A stretch of DNA of 64,000 bases from Cynocephalus volans (GCF_027409185.1 NC_084469.1:104905835-104969834), one strand, 5' to 3'; counted from the stretch's first letter, positions 41,850 through 57,477 are shown. The notes: generated by a model not told the origin, from the sequence alone. Translations and numbers: made by a program.

Positions 41850-42056
41850 GGAGAGGGCCTACTTCCAGCCCACTGCCTGTTTTTATAAATAGAGTTTTAT
41901 TGGAACACAGCCATGCTCACTCATTTGCATATCATCTATGGCTGCTTTCCTGGTACAAGAGCAGAGTTGGAAAGCTGCAACAGAGACTGACCGTCTGGGC
42001 TACAAAGCTGAAAATATTTGCTCTCTGACCCTTTGAGAAAAAGTATGCTGACTACT
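41850..42056 (-). mobile_element. hAT-like DNA transposon fossil
   Basis: ATAGAGTTTTATTGGAACAC, GCTGCAACAGAGACTGACCG and GAGAAAAAGTATGCTGAC match the same element as at 24.05 kb and 29 kb. The strand is uncertain. Confidence 0.55.
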
Positions 42057-42121
42057 GATGTAGAATAATGTATTTAATCTCCACAAACAGCTCTGTTAGC
42101 ACTTCCATTTTTCAGATGGGA

Positions 42122-42199
42122 AGCTGGCTGGGTAGTTCAGTTGGTGAGAGCACAGCCTTATAACATCAAGGGCATGGGTTCAGATCATCGTACAGGCTA

Positions 42200-42238
<39 letters not shown>
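42122..42238 (+). repeat. tRNA-Ile-like SINE whose tail is an (AC)19 microsatellite
   Basis: GCTGGCTGGGTAGTTCAGTT, then CATCAAGGGCATGGGTTCAG and ATCGTACAGGCTAG run directly into (AC)n at 42201-42238. Confidence 0.88.
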
Positions 42239-42239
<1 letters not shown>

Positions 42240-42241
<2 letters not shown>

Positions 42242-42335
42242 ATTTTACAGATGAGAAATCAGAGGTGCATAGAGGTTAAGTCACCTGCCTAAGGTCACAC
42301 AGCCAGTGAAGGTAGAGCTGAGTTTTGGGAGAGGA
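42240..42335 (-). repeat. MIR-type ancient SINE fragment
   Basis: ATTTTACAGATGAGAAATCA, AGAGGTTAAGTCACCTGCCT and AAGGTCACACAGCCAGT. Confidence 0.87.
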
Positions 42336-43590
42336 TGCCAGTGGAGGTGGTAGTGCCAAGCCTCTCAAGGTCTAATGACTGGCCCAAAAGTTGGGATGTG
42401 ATAGACATGTGTGGTTACTCTCTCCCGCCTGGCCTCTGACTCTCTTTTTTCTTGTAACAGCACCCTGATGTTCCTCGAGGACCATCCACCTCTCCTTATC
42501 TGCACATTTTGTGGGATTCTGTGAAGCCCTTTCTAGAGAGAACCGGGAATTGCCCTTGCAGGCCAAAGAGAAGCCCTCGGCCTCAACTTGAGCAAGGGGG
42601 ATAAATGGCCCTTTGCTTGTGTGAATGGCACAGACCACCCCCTTCCCCAATCTTATTTCCTACAGTTTTAAAGTTACAGGCTGTATTCACAGAAGTAGTC
42701 ACAGAACAGGGAAGGAGGTGAGAACCTATGGTTGGGGGCAGGGTGGGGGGGGTCCTCTACAGATTTCATCTGTGTGGCCAGCGTCTGGTGTGTTGTGAGC
42801 AGGTGCACAGGTGAGGCTGTCCACAGGCGAGACTGAAGGTAGAGGGATGACAGGCTGTCAGTCCTCCACAAGAACCTGCCCCCACCTGTACCTCTGATAG
42901 ACTGCCTTCACCTTGATCTGGCCATGACCAACCCCTGCCACCCACGGGCTGCTCTGACCTTTGACCTCTAGAGCTCCCCATTGGCTGCAGGTAATTTAGG
43001 GCTATCTCAGGCAAGTCTGTGCAACAGGACACAGCTCAGGGCAGGGCTCACTCCTCACTATGGGGAAACCTTCCTGGGCACACGTGCCCCGAGTTGGCTT
43101 TGCCGGGTGCCTCCTGGAGAGTGTTTCCAATAGGAATTCTGCTAATGTTTGGGGCCTCATGGGTGCTTACCAGGGCAGCCCAGCCACCAGGATTGTTTAT
43201 TGTCCAGGATGGTTGCTCTTAGATGGAACCTAAGCTTCTGGAGACCTGGGGGCCTTCAGGTGGAGGCATGGAGTCTGGTGGGGTACACTGCCCTGCCCCC
43301 CAGCCAAGACAGTTGGCAAGGACCTGGTTACTTTGGCTTTGGCTTTCCTGAGCTGCTAAGGCAGCTGGGATCCCTCCACTCTGGCCACTGTGCTCAGTAA
43401 GGGGAGGAGCTTGTCCTGTTCTCTGCTGGGTTTGGGACAGCGCCCAGACATTGCAAAGAGCAAGAAAACAGCCAGTGACTGGAGAGCTAAGACACTTTCC
43501 AACACTTCTTCCAGGAGCTAAGTGGCTCCTTCTGCGATTCCCCAAAAGACACCTGGGCAGCACTTAGCCAGGTACAAAGACCACTTTGAT
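42336..43590. other. unique DNA downstream of CACNA1A, no gene seen
   Basis: No exon or clear repeat. Confidence 0.4.
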
Positions 43591-43594
43591 CCAA

Positions 43595-44447
43595 AAACCC
43601 TTTGATTCAACTTTTTATTTTTTTGTCTTTTTTAATGTCATGCAATAATTCACAGTCCCAAGCCCACGGTTTTCAAACAAGGTAGGAAAAAAGGAAAAAA
43701 GAAGCAAAGGAGTTGGTGGTGGTTGTGGTTTTTTTTTTCTTCTTTTGTTATTTCAAGCAGGACCAAATGTCAGAAAAAATGCTTCTTTTCTCAATCATTA
43801 ATTTTTTTTGTCCTTTTTAAAATCGTTTATTATTATTATTATTTTTTAAATTGATTTCTGCAGGCAGTAATAGTAGGGTTTGGTATAACCGGCAAGCACT
43901 CCAGTGTGTGTCTGAGAACGAGTGTGGGATGTGAGCGTGTTTGGTGGTCGGTGTGGGGCGCTGGGTCTCCGTTCCCTTCTGGCTTCTTCGCCACACGCGG
44001 CCACCAGCTTGCGTTCACCGGGGAAAGGAAAGATTCAATTGAGATGATAAAACTCATCAATAGAAGCTATTTTTTTTTCTTCCCGTTTTTCTTTTAAAAA
44101 TGTTTTTTTTTTTTTTTTTTTCCATTTTCCCCAAGGTTCTCCAAAGATGGCTGAGTTCATTTGACTCCCTTGGCTGTGTGGTTTGTCTGCCCCCTGCCCC
44201 CCACCCGAGAACCCCTGTCATGGGGGGAAATCGGTGCTGGGTGGGGGGCGCGGTTGCTGCCCAGGAGGGTCTTTTCTGGCTGAGGGTCTTTGAGGGACAC
44301 CCTTATGGCCCAGCCCTGGTCTTCTGGTGGGTCGTCTCCTGGGCCTCCCGGGCTGGGCAGGTGGCATCGAGGTGGCCCCCGCGGCCTCTGCGCGGCTCCT
44401 CCGGGCGGGGTGTGTGCCTGGGGGCGTGGGGGGCCGGGGGCCCGGGC
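43595..44447 (-). other. CACNA1A: CACNA1A 3' UTR
   Basis: On the minus strand it follows the TAA (44448-44450), runs through several A-rich stretches (44052-44121 on the plus strand are T-rich) and reaches AATAAA at 43614-43619. An upstream TTTATTATT run (43826-43845 on the plus strand) could give a shorter form. Confidence 0.7.
43614..43619 (-). promoter_or_regulatory. CACNA1A: CACNA1A polyadenylation signal AATAAA
   Basis: A minus-strand canonical hexamer near the end of the T/A-rich UTR. Only the ordinary flank follows. Confidence 0.6.
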
Positions 44448-45167
44448 TTAGCACCAGTCGTCCTCGCTCTCGCTGTAGGGTTCGTGCAGGCCTTTCCGGG
44501 GGCCCGGCCCGCGGGGCCTGGCCAGTCCATGAGCCGGGTAGTAGCCATTGGGGAGTCTCCGGCCGTGCCGGGAAGGCGAGGCGCAGGCCGGGCCCAAGGC
44601 CCGGGGAGTCCTAGGCGAGCGCCCGGCGGCGCCCGAGGACGAGTGTCGCGCGGGGGGCGGCGCGTCGTAGGGCCCGCCCATGGCCTCCTCGCCACCGCCG
44701 CCGCCACCGCCCGGGCCGTCAGCCTCGGCGTAGTCGGAGCCCCGGTAGTAGCCGTGGTGCCGGGGACCCGGGGGCCCCTCGGACGCGTGCGGGCCGGACG
44801 TCGGCCACCGGGCCCCGCTGTGGCGACAGGCCCTGGGGGACTCGCTCCGGGCCGGGCCTGGGACCCGCCGCTCCATCCCTGGCGAGCGGCTGCTGCCGTG
44901 GCCCCCCGTGGGCGGCCGCTCCCCGGCCAGGGGCTCGGCCGCGGGGCCCGGGTACCTCCGAGGGCCGCTGGTGGCCGCCCGGCCCGGCCTGGTCACTGCC
45001 TGCTGCTGCTGCGGGGGACCCGAGCCGCCGGCCTTACGGATCACGGGGGAATAGGACACGTGTGGCCGGGGGGTGGAGGGGGTCTGGGGGAGCTGGCGGC
45101 GTCCCCGCCGCGGAGTGCTGGTACCAGATGTTGAGGGGGCTGGGCTTCCACTTACGGAACTACTGCC
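44448..45167 (-). CDS. CACNA1A: CACNA1A exon 47 (C-terminal tail with short polyQ)
   Basis: Last coding exon of the Cav2.1 (P/Q-type) channel alpha1 subunit. It begins with the optional GGCAG, then [52 protein letters not shown], four Gln, [12 protein letters not shown], and ends [12 protein letters not shown] with TAA. 720 bases, 239 codons plus stop. The polyglutamine tract is only Q4 (CAG×4, 45000-45011), whereas the human tract is longer and expands in SCA6. There is a Gly7 run from GGC/GGT codons. The DDWC end is the PDZ/SH3-partner docking tail at presynaptic active zones. Skipping GGCAG gives an immediate stop (see the tandem-acceptor entry). Confidence 0.96.
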   Translation of the reverse strand, partial: GSSSVSGSPAPSTSGTSTPRRGRRQLPQTPSTPRPHVSYSPVIRKAGGSGPPQQQQAVTRPGRAATSGPRRYPGPAAEPLAGERPPTGGHGSSRSPGMERRVPGPARSESPRACRHSGARWPTSGPHASEGPPGPRHHGYYRGSDYAEADGPGGGGGGGEEAMGGPYDAPPPARHSSSGAAGRSPRTPRALGPACASPSRHGRRLPNGYYPAHGLARPRGPGPRKGLHEPYSESEDDWC

Positions 45168-45172
45168 CTACA
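45160..45172 (-). promoter_or_regulatory. CACNA1A: CACNA1A tandem alternative acceptor (GGCAG) of exon 47
   Basis: The minus strand reads TAG|GGCAG|TAGTTCC. Using the first AG includes GGCAG (45167-45163) and opens the polyQ frame. Using the second makes the exon start with TAG, an in-frame stop, because exon 46 ends in phase 0. This is the alternative acceptor known for human CACNA1A. Confidence 0.93.
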
Positions 45173-45175
45173 CGA

Positions 45176-45460
45176 AAATTGAAACAAAGGAAATCAAAAA
45201 AAAAGATACAACAAAATCAACCAGGAGGAGACGGGAGGAGACACAGAGGACGGGAGGGAGAGGAGCGGGGAGGGAGGGAGACCAGAGGGGACAGGAGAGG
45301 GGCCGGGGGGGACGGGGGAGGGGGACACGGGACGTTTGAATGGAAAAAAAGGAGAAAAGCCACAGCCACGGGGAGGGGGGAGGGGAGTGAGAGAGACAAG
45401 GGGTGGGGGAGTCAAAAACCAACACAACAAAGTGAAAAGAGAAATGAGAAATGGAGTTTT
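45176..45460. repeat. polypurine/polypyrimidine tract in intron 46
   Basis: The plus strand is almost all purine with many GGGAGGG units. The transcribed strand is therefore a very long C/U-rich run next to the exon 47 acceptor. Confidence 0.85.
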
Positions 45461-45557
45461 GTAAGTTTCGGGGTTAAAAGAGCAGAAGTTTCCAAAATTA
45501 CTCACAGGTGTCCAAAGGACAGAAATCATAATCGAAACGAAAAGGGGAGCCGGGTTA

Positions 45558-46358
<801 letters not shown>

Positions 46359-46429
46359 CTACCCCACTCTCTCTCCTCCTCTGTCACCTCTTAGAGCCTC
46401 CTGTCTCTGGGCCTGGCCGGGCGGCCCAC

Positions 46430-46616
46430 CTGTGTCCACGTCGGTGTAGCGACCCAGGGAGCGCTCGGAGGCGCGGTGGCCGCGGTCGCGGCGCCGCTGG
46501 TGGTGCCGCTGGTTCTCCTCGGGTGGGACCCGCTCCAGCGAGTAGTCGTCCAGGCGCCGGGCCTTGGGGCCCAGCACGGAGGCTGAGCGTTTCATGGGGC
46601 TGGTGTCTGAGATGGT
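46430..46616 (-). CDS. CACNA1A: CACNA1A exon 45
   Basis: [60 protein letters not shown] and DT, ending one base into Gly before GTGGGC. 187 bases. An Arg-rich segment in the middle resembles a nuclear localisation signal. Confidence 0.95.
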
Positions 46617-47766
46617 CTGGGGGGGAACAGGCCAGCGGCCAGGGTCAGTGGCTGGCACCAAGTAGTCCTGGGCCTTCCTGCCCTACTGTGGCAGCCTGGT
46701 AGGCGGCCATCAATAACCAGGGTGTGACCATTCAGTGCCAGGGTCCAGGCGGTGGTGTGGGGTCTCAGTTCCGTCTGATCAACAAGGGGCCTGGCCTGCC
46801 CACTCCGAGAGAGGACGACTCTGTACCCCACAGACAGGGCTGCTCTTCCTGGGCCCATCCTGAGTTCCGGCCAGGAGGCCCTGTCTGATCCGCCACCTCT
46901 GCTGTTTCTCAGGACCACCCTGAGGGGCAGCCCCTCACCCTGGAGGCCCAGCCAGGGTCAGCAGGCTGGCTGAAGGAAAGCCCTCCCCCCATGCAGGTGC
47001 CAACCTGGAGCCCCGGGTTGCCTGCTGCTGCTCTGGCCCCGGCCTGCTTTCCAGGGAGGTGAGAATCCTTCACCTTCCACGGCTTCTGACCTGCGGGCTC
47101 AGGGCCAGCGCTCAGCACCCCAGCTCAGCCTCCCCCTTGGCCAACTGGGCCGTGAGCTCCCACCCCCAGTCTGGCTTCTGCTGTCCAGGTCCAGGTGAGG
47201 GAGCTCTGTGGGCCTGCCCTGGCATTTGAGGCCCTGGGGCCCCACTCTTCCCATCCTCGGCCTGTAGCCCAGCCCCAGGGTCAAGCACTGGACAGAGAGG
47301 AGGCCACGGCTCTCCGAGACAGGCAGAGAAGAAGGAAGACCAGGTAGACACCCCAAGGGCCCAGCTGGATGGCTGGGGGCACTGCCCAGGTCAGGAGCTG
47401 TAAGGGACACGAGGTCAGGGGTCGGTGGTAGTGTCAGGGAGACAAGCCCCCCAAAAAGAGGTGCAGGTAGATCAGGTCAGCCTCCTGGAAGATGGTGCCC
47501 CCTGGCTTGGGAGCTCTGAAGAGAAGGAGGCCAGGGTGGGAGTGGCCCTGCCCCACCAGGGCATACACGGGGCACACACAGGACACAACACACACACATG
47601 AGGATAGGGCTCCACAGGGGGTGGGGTGGGGGTGTGGGGGTGGGGGTCTGCAAAGAAAGGGTGGGGTCTGAGGACGGCAGAGATGACAGATTCCCACGAG
47701 GGGGGGTGGGGAGGAAGAGGGGCCGGGGCCGGGGCCGAGCCAGGTGGCGGGCGGCGCGGTACATAC
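46617..47766 (-). other. CACNA1A: CACNA1A intron 44
   Basis: About 1.15 kb of GC-rich DNA without SINEs. No further exon is seen. Confidence 0.7.
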
Positions 47767-47802
47767 ACTGAGGTTATTCCCACGTGGCCGGCCCCTTCTC
47801 CT
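47767..47802 (-). CDS. CACNA1A: CACNA1A exon 44, 36-base cassette exon
   Basis: A small exon reading RRRGRPRGNNLS, phase 0 to 0, with a GTATGT donor. The acceptor region (CCATCCCGTGGGGCTGTGACAG without its last bases being pyrimidine-rich) is weak, as expected for an optional exon. It adds a strongly basic AT-hook-like RGRPRG core. Human exon 44 is known to be alternatively used. Confidence 0.92.
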
Positions 47803-51171
<3,369 letters not shown>

Positions 51172-51782
51172 TCAGCTGGCCTCTGGGACAGCTGCCAAGC
51201 CAGCAGCTCCTGAGAGCGAGACCACTACCATTCTGGTTCCAATGGGGTCTCCAGTGCTCCTGGGGCCTGGCCCACAGGAGGCCCTGGGCAGGGCTGGTGG
51301 AATGACCTCACAGGGCCAGGGCCACAGAGCAGCTGATGGGGGAGAGTCCAGCATGGAGAGGGGCTGAGGTCCCAATACTGGCTCCCACTCTACCTCTTGG
51401 TGCCTCAGTTTTTCCATCTGTGAAATGGGGATGATCGATTATGTGACAAAGCAGTTAATGTGCATGAAGCCTTGGGGTAGTGAATGCCACAGGATTATCA
51501 CTACAGTGACCCATCCATCCAAGGCTGGGACACCCTGGAGCATCCCCGACAGAGGTTTCTCTCCACCCATGGACATGCCCTTGAGTGTAGCAGACTCCCG
51601 GTCCCTCACCCCAGCCATGATGCTCATGAGGGTTCTCTGCCAGTTTCCTGGCCTTGCTACCTGAGTACATGGGAGGGATGGTGGCCCTCCTTGTCCCCCT
51701 GTGGTTGGCCAGGGTGAGGGATGAGTTCTTGCTAATGGGGTGTGATCAGAGTGACGTGCCATTTTGGGGTGAGGGCTTTTCT

Positions 51783-51876
51783 TTTTCTTGGCAGCTGGCT
51801 GGTACGGGGATCAAACTCTGGACCTTGGTATTGCCAGCACCACAGTTTAACCAACTGAGCTACCCGGCCAGCCTGC
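51783..51876 (-). repeat. tRNA-Ile-like SINE, monomer
   Basis: TTGGCAGCTGGCTGGTACGG, TGGACCTTGGTATTGCCAGC and GAGCTACCCGGCCAGCC. Confidence 0.88.
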
Positions 51877-52734
51877 CAGAGCTTTAATTGTCAGCGTGGG
51901 ACCCATCCGAGCTCTCTTTCACTCTATCACATGGCTGGTGACCTTACAGACAGTGGCTGCTCCCTCAGGCTGGTCCCTAAGTGACTCTGATGAACAGAGC
52001 ACCCTGTCAACCCACGAAGGACACAATGAGCATGGGACACGAACCTTTACTGGTTTGAGCCACCAAGATCTTAGGGCTGTTTGTTACAGCAGCTTGGCCG
52101 CATCCATCCTGACTGATATGCCAGCCTGGTCCCCACTTCTACTTCTGTTTCACAGCCCCTGAGACTGGGCGCAGGGTTGCCGTTCCAAACACTGATCAGC
52201 AGGCACGGAAGAAATGTTAACCCACAGTCCCTGATCAGATGCAGAGCCTGAAGACCCCCTGTGGGGCCAAACATTAACCTTGTAGTTGCTGAATCTTGGG
52301 TGGCAGTTGCAGGGGGCCTGGTGGAGAGAGCAGGGGCCAGCTCCCAACCAGTAGAGAAGTATTTCAGTGTTTTAACAACTATCATGTTTCCACCAGCGTC
52401 CCCTCACCCAGCATCTGCCCCCCTCACCCTCCCCTCCCCAACTGCTCCATGTGTCAGCCTGGCCTTGGGCTGCCTCTGGCGCCCCTGCCCAGCTTCTCCT
52501 TCTCAGCACAGACACCTGCCAGGCACCCTGCGAAGCTTTCACTCACCTTCCCCATGTGGCTCTTTTATGTTGGGAAAAATCTTTCAGAACGACCTTTTTG
52601 TGAATGCACAGGTAAAGCTCAGGCCCTATTCCAGAAGAGGACGTTGAGGTGACAGGAAGATGAACTGACTGTTCTGTCCCCATCACCGCTGGCCTGGACC
52701 AGTGCAGTCGCCTCTGCCCAGGTCTCCTGCACCC

Positions 52735-53220
52735 TCCCAGACTATTCCCCCCACAGCCACCAGAGGGCACTTGGGAGCACCTGTGTCCCTCCACCGCTCA
52801 GAACCTCCCATGGCTCCCACCTCTCTCAGGGTGAACGCGCAAGTCCTCACTGCAAGCCCACAAGGCTCTGCATGCTCTGCACTTGCCTTCTCTCCCTGTC
52901 ACTCACTCTGTTCCAGCCACAGCAACCTCCTCAGTGTTCCTCAAACACGCCAGGCATAGTCCTGCATCAGGGCCTTTGGACGGGTTCTTTCTTCTGCAAG
53001 GATTGTTCTTTCTGCAAATACCTATGTGGCTTCCTCCCCCATGTCCTCCTTCAGGTTTCTGCTCAAATTCTTTATCTAAGAGGCATTCTAGCTGACCCCT
53101 GTCTGACCCCCCCTTCTCTGTATTTATCCCGTCATGTGGTTGTTCCCAATCTCACCCACTAGAGGGCAAGCTCCATGGTGGGGGCTTTCTTTTCACTGCT
53201 TGCTTGTGCTCATAGCGTTT
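52735..53220 (+). repeat. L2-type LINE segment
   Basis: CATCAGGGCCTTTGGACGGG, CACTAGAGGGCAAGCTCCAT and TCCTTCAGGTTTCTGCTCAA are L2 3'-end text. Confidence 0.7.
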
Positions 53221-53573
53221 AGTGGTGCAGGAAGCTGTGGTTATTGGGGCCAAGCTACATGGGGTGGGGCTGATCCATGACCCTGGACTCAGGTTGGGAG
53301 GTCAAGACTATTGTGGGAGACCCTTGGGAAAATCCTCTTTGTAGTTGGGCTGTTGACACCAACCTATAACGGTTTGTCTTTCCTCATGGGAAGAGGCGGA
53401 ATTAGTAGCTATGTTTACCGTCTATTGTAGGTAAATGAAGTGCCCAGGGTCTCTGTGGCCCCTTCTTGGACACAGGGAAAGAAGAGAACAAGACATTTCC
53501 CATTCAAAGTCACTTTCTCCCTATGGCTAATAGGTTTCCTGTGTCTCTTGGAAAAAAGGCAGATGCCTGCTGT

Positions 53574-53920
53574 GATGGACTGAATTGTGTCCCCCTAAGA
53601 TTCGTATGTGGAGTCCTAATCCCCAGTGTGACTGTATTTGGAAATAGGACTTTGAATGATGCAATCAAGGTTAAATGAGGTCCTTAGGGCCTCAGGTCCA
53701 ATATGGCTGGTGTCCTTATAAGAAGAGGAAGGGGGAACCACTGGGGGTTCAGACACACAGAGAAAGACCACGTGAAGAGGTGGCCATCTGCAAGCCAAGA
53801 AGTAAGGCCTCGGGAGAAAACAACTGTGCCAGCACCTTGATCTTGGACTTTCAGCCTCCAGAACTCTGAGAAAATAAATGTCTGTTGGTTAAGCAGACAA
53901 AGACACCTGCTCTTAGTGTC
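53574..53920 (+). mobile_element. MaLR-type LTR
   Basis: GATGGACTGAATTGTGTCCC, TGTGACTGTATTTGGAAATA and GAACTCTGAGAAAATAAATG. Confidence 0.82.
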
Positions 53921-53942
53921 TGAATAAGGTAAGGGACTCAGA

Positions 53943-54172
53943 GCAGGACTTCTCGACCTCAGTCAGCACTACTGACAATTGGGACCAGATTACTCTTGGT
54001 TGTGGGGGGTGTCCTGTGCATTGTAGGTTGTCAAGCAGCGTCCCTGGCTTCTACCTACTAGATGTCATGAGCATCTCCTCTACCCCTGCCCCAAGTCCTG
54101 ACAACCAAAACTGTCTCCAGACATTGCCAGGTGTCCCCTGGGGGACAAAATCACCCCCAGTTGAGAACCGTC
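53943..54172 (-). mobile_element. MER5A-like hAT DNA transposon
   Basis: CTTCTCGACCTCAGTCAGCA, TGTCCTGTGCATTGTAGGTT, AACTGTCTCCAGACATTGCC and CAGTTGAGAACCG. This is a near-complete MER5A pattern. The strand follows one common convention. Confidence 0.8.
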
Positions 54173-54364
54173 AACAGACAGTGAGACTCTTTCTGCCTTG
54201 ATTCACTAGGGAGCTGTGCACTCAGGACTATCATTCGCATTTAAACAGGAAGACCTTTAGCAAATTATTTCAAGGTTATTCCTTCTCCAAGCGGGTGACT
54301 GTCACCCACAAACTGGTTATGCCCCAGCCCCCTAACGATGTTTCCTCCTCTGTCTCATTCTGCA

Positions 54365-54552
54365 GGCCTTCGGTGAACATTGTGTCGCAGGGTCTGTCCT
54401 GTGCACTGCAGGACATTCAGCAGCATCCCTGGCCTGTATATACCAGATGCCACCAACACCAGCCCCCTGCTGGCTGTGATAACCAAAAATGTCTCCAGAC
54501 ATTGACCAATGTCCCCTGGGTGCAGAATTGCCTCTGGTTGAGAATTGCTGAA
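54365..54552 (-). mobile_element. second MER5A-like copy, partial
   Basis: TGTCCTGTGCACTGCAGGAC, AATGTCTCCAGACATTGACC and GGTTGAGAATTGCTG. Confidence 0.78.
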
Positions 54553-56269
54553 TTAGGGTTTAACCCCTGACCTGGACCTGCAAGCCCTGACCCTACTCTT
54601 CCTTTTTGGTAGCATTTCTCACTTTCTAAAATATTAATACTCTACTTATTTATCATGCTTATTGTATGTCACCTGTTTCCTCTCAGCTCCGCATCTTTCA
54701 CTGCCATATCTCAAGTGCTGAGGACGGGGCTGCGCACACAGGAGGTGCCTAATGAATGCTCTTGTTTTATCAGCCGTGGATAACATGGCCCCCAGTTTCA
54801 GGCTGATACCATGTGCCAGAAAGTCACAGCAGACCAAAGCCCTTCAGCTCTCCTGAGGAACATACCAGCACCTTCTGGGCTGTTCCACATTCAGACAGAG
54901 CCTGGGCTCTGGTCGCAGCTCCCCCAGTCTTTGGGAGGAGGAAAGGGTGGGACAGTGGCCTTATGGCTGGTTGGCCACATGGGGTCCCAAATGAGCACCT
55001 GGGCTGTCCCTGGGTGGGGTTAGCCTGGAGTTTGGTTCTTTCTAAGACAACGGTAAAAGGCATTCTTGTTTGGGGAAGCTGGGGTCCTCTACAACCACTG
55101 GTGTGCCAGGGTTTGGGACAGTGCGGCCACAGGGGATGCTTGGGCGGGCACTGAGCAGTCTGTACTAGTTAGCTCTGGGCTTATCTCCATGCAATCCCCT
55201 AATGCTGTGCACGGCTGTTAGTATGTGGGCAGCACAGAGTTTATAAAGCCTTTGCTGTAAGCTCTTAGCGGAAATCAGAACATCAGTGTGAGGCTGGGTA
55301 GCTTGATATGCTAACTGGGTTTGTTCAGGAAGGTGGTCAGCTCTGCCTTCATTGACTGGGGTGGGGACAACCAAGAGGGTAAGGGGAGATGAGGGGACAC
55401 AATCTGAGCCACTTAGAGGGAGGCTTCAGGGGTCCAGACACAATGTCTAGAAGAAAAAGAAACATGAAGAAAGACTTTCCCCAGACAAGAATGAGATTCT
55501 TTGGGGCAGAGAGAACAGAAGGGTGGATGGGAGGGAGAGACAGAGGAGAGAGAGACAGAGACAGAGAGGGACAGAAAGATAAGCAAAGGGATCCCCCCCC
55601 ACCAAGTCTCCAGCTAAGAACGGCTGCACAATTTTTGAGAATCTGGATTACTGAGGTTAACCCATCCTCCCATGCTGCCCCCCTGCCTGCTGGAAAGGAG
55701 GCTCAGTGTGTTTAGAAAGTGAACTGAGCTGTTGAAGGTAAAGCGGGTTATGTTCTCAGCTCACCTGAGACTCACATCTGCTACAAAGGCTGCCACTGTC
55801 ATCACTGTTATAATTGTTGTCCCCAAACCCTCCACTGATCTTCCTTAACCTCAAGAGCCCGGCTCAGCTGTGGAAGTTGGTGAGGGTGCCTGGCACCCTC
55901 CCTCACTGACGTCAGGATGGGGAGGGGCTCCTGGCTCCGAGATGTTGGGCACATGGACTTCAGGGAGTTGAGCAGCATCTGGGATATGAGTGACAACCAC
56001 AACAGCCAAATGCAGGCATGTCCCAGGAGTCTCTGAAACCCTCAGGAAGGGATCAGATAGGAGTCACAGAGGCTGGACTTCCTGGGATCACACAGAGGGG
56101 GTTCTGTGCAGTACGGACTAACTCAGCAGGCCTTGTTACCCAAACCCTCCACGTTCCAAAGAGAGGACTGGCCCTCAACCTGCTCTGGGAGGTGAATTCT
56201 AAGCCCTTGGAATGTTCTGCCTGATAAGAGTGTCTTTATTTGCCTGTGGGCCTTGGGCCATGGCATATA

Positions 56270-56456
56270 GTTTTTTCTTTTTCTTTTTTTTTTTTTCTGA
56301 AAGATGACCAATAAGGGGATCTTAACCCCTGACTTGGTGTTGTCAGCACCACGCTCAGCCAGTGAGCTAACCGGCCATCTCTATATGGGATCCAAACCCG
56401 GGGCCTTGGTGTTATCAGCACCACACTCTCCCGAGTGAGTGACGGGCCGGCCCATT
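56270..56456 (-). repeat. tRNA-Ile-like SINE, tandem dimer
   Basis: AAAGATGACCAATAAGGGGA, CAGCCAGTGAGCTAACCGGC and GAGTGACGGGCCGGCCC in reverse. Confidence 0.9.
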
Positions 56457-56689
56457 TTTCTAACAATGTGATTTATAGTTGGGGTCTTGGGCCATGTGGT
56501 ATCAGGATGACCTCACGAGGGACTGGAGTAACTAAAGTCAGCCATGCCTTTGTGACCAACTCCCAGTAACAACCCTGGACACTGTGGGAGCTAGAAAAAA
56601 ATAATAAATTGGACTTCCAAAAGTAGGGACTACAATTGTGATTACTAGAGGCTGGGAAGGAGAGAAGGAACCAGATGATTGGGAGAGGT

Positions 56690-57000
56690 TGGTTACCAGA
56701 CACAAAATTACAGCTAGATAGGGAAAATAGGTTCTAGAGGGGTGCAGCAGTGCTAGGCATTTATAATTAACAATAATTTATTGTATATTCTCAAATGGCT
56801 AGAAGAGAAGAGCTCAAATGTTCTCATCACAAACAAATGATAAAGTTTTGCAATGTTGAATATGCTAACTACCTTGATTTGATCATCACACATTCTATAC
56901 ACATTATATCCATGTATTGGAACATAACTCTGTACCCCATAAATATGCACAATCAATACATATCAATTAAACAATAAATAAATTCCTTAAAAAAAACAAC
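56690..57000 (+). mobile_element. LINE-1 3' UTR end
   Basis: TTATAATTAACAATAATTTA, TTGTATATTCTCAAATGGCT, GATTTGATCATCACACATTC and CTGTACCCCATAAATATGCA, then an A-rich end. Confidence 0.85.
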
Positions 57001-57172
57001 CGCCCTGGGTACCAAGGCTCAGGTGATCTTCTTTGGTTGGCAGTACACCTTGCATGTTGTCACCGGTCTCTGGGAGAGTTAAATGCTGTCTACGCAACTC
57101 CACTGGGAGGGGACAACTGGAAGCTCGTGCATGATGTCTCCTGGACCCTGTCCTGTGGCCCCTCCCCCACTT

Positions 57173-57248
57173 TTTTTTTGGCAGCTGGCTGGTTCAGGGA
57201 TCGGAACCCTTGACCCTGTGTGGTGTTACACTACACTCCAACCAACAG
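57173..57248 (-). repeat. tRNA-Ile-like SINE, partial
   Basis: TTGGCAGCTGGCTGGTTCAG and GGGATCGGAACCCTTGACC. The 5' part is lost. Confidence 0.78.
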
Positions 57249-57477
57249 AACCCCTTTTCGTTTGTAGATTTAAATCTATGTCCTTTTGCTGCAATACATT
57301 GTAACCATGAATATAACAGCTTTTCTCAGTTCGGAGTCCTTCTAGTGAATCACTGAACACAAGGGTGGTCTTGGGACCCCTCAAACACAGATCTCCAGAG
57401 GGCAACAGCAGTTGGGTTACTAAAGCATTATGTGCCAAGAGTGAGTGTGTTGTTAGACCCATTTTACAGATGAGGAA

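Noticed and set aside
13440-43590. A hidden protein-coding gene between IER2 and CACNA1A
   Set aside because: ORFs here are short, lack splice-supported neighbours and mostly fall in SINE, L1 or LTR fossils. A non-coding RNA cannot be excluded by eye.
44100-45134. 344-codon plus-strand ORF opposite CACNA1A exon 47
   Set aside because: It is the antisense shadow of GC-rich coding exon 47; composition is Arg/Gly/Pro-biased and no known domain is seen.
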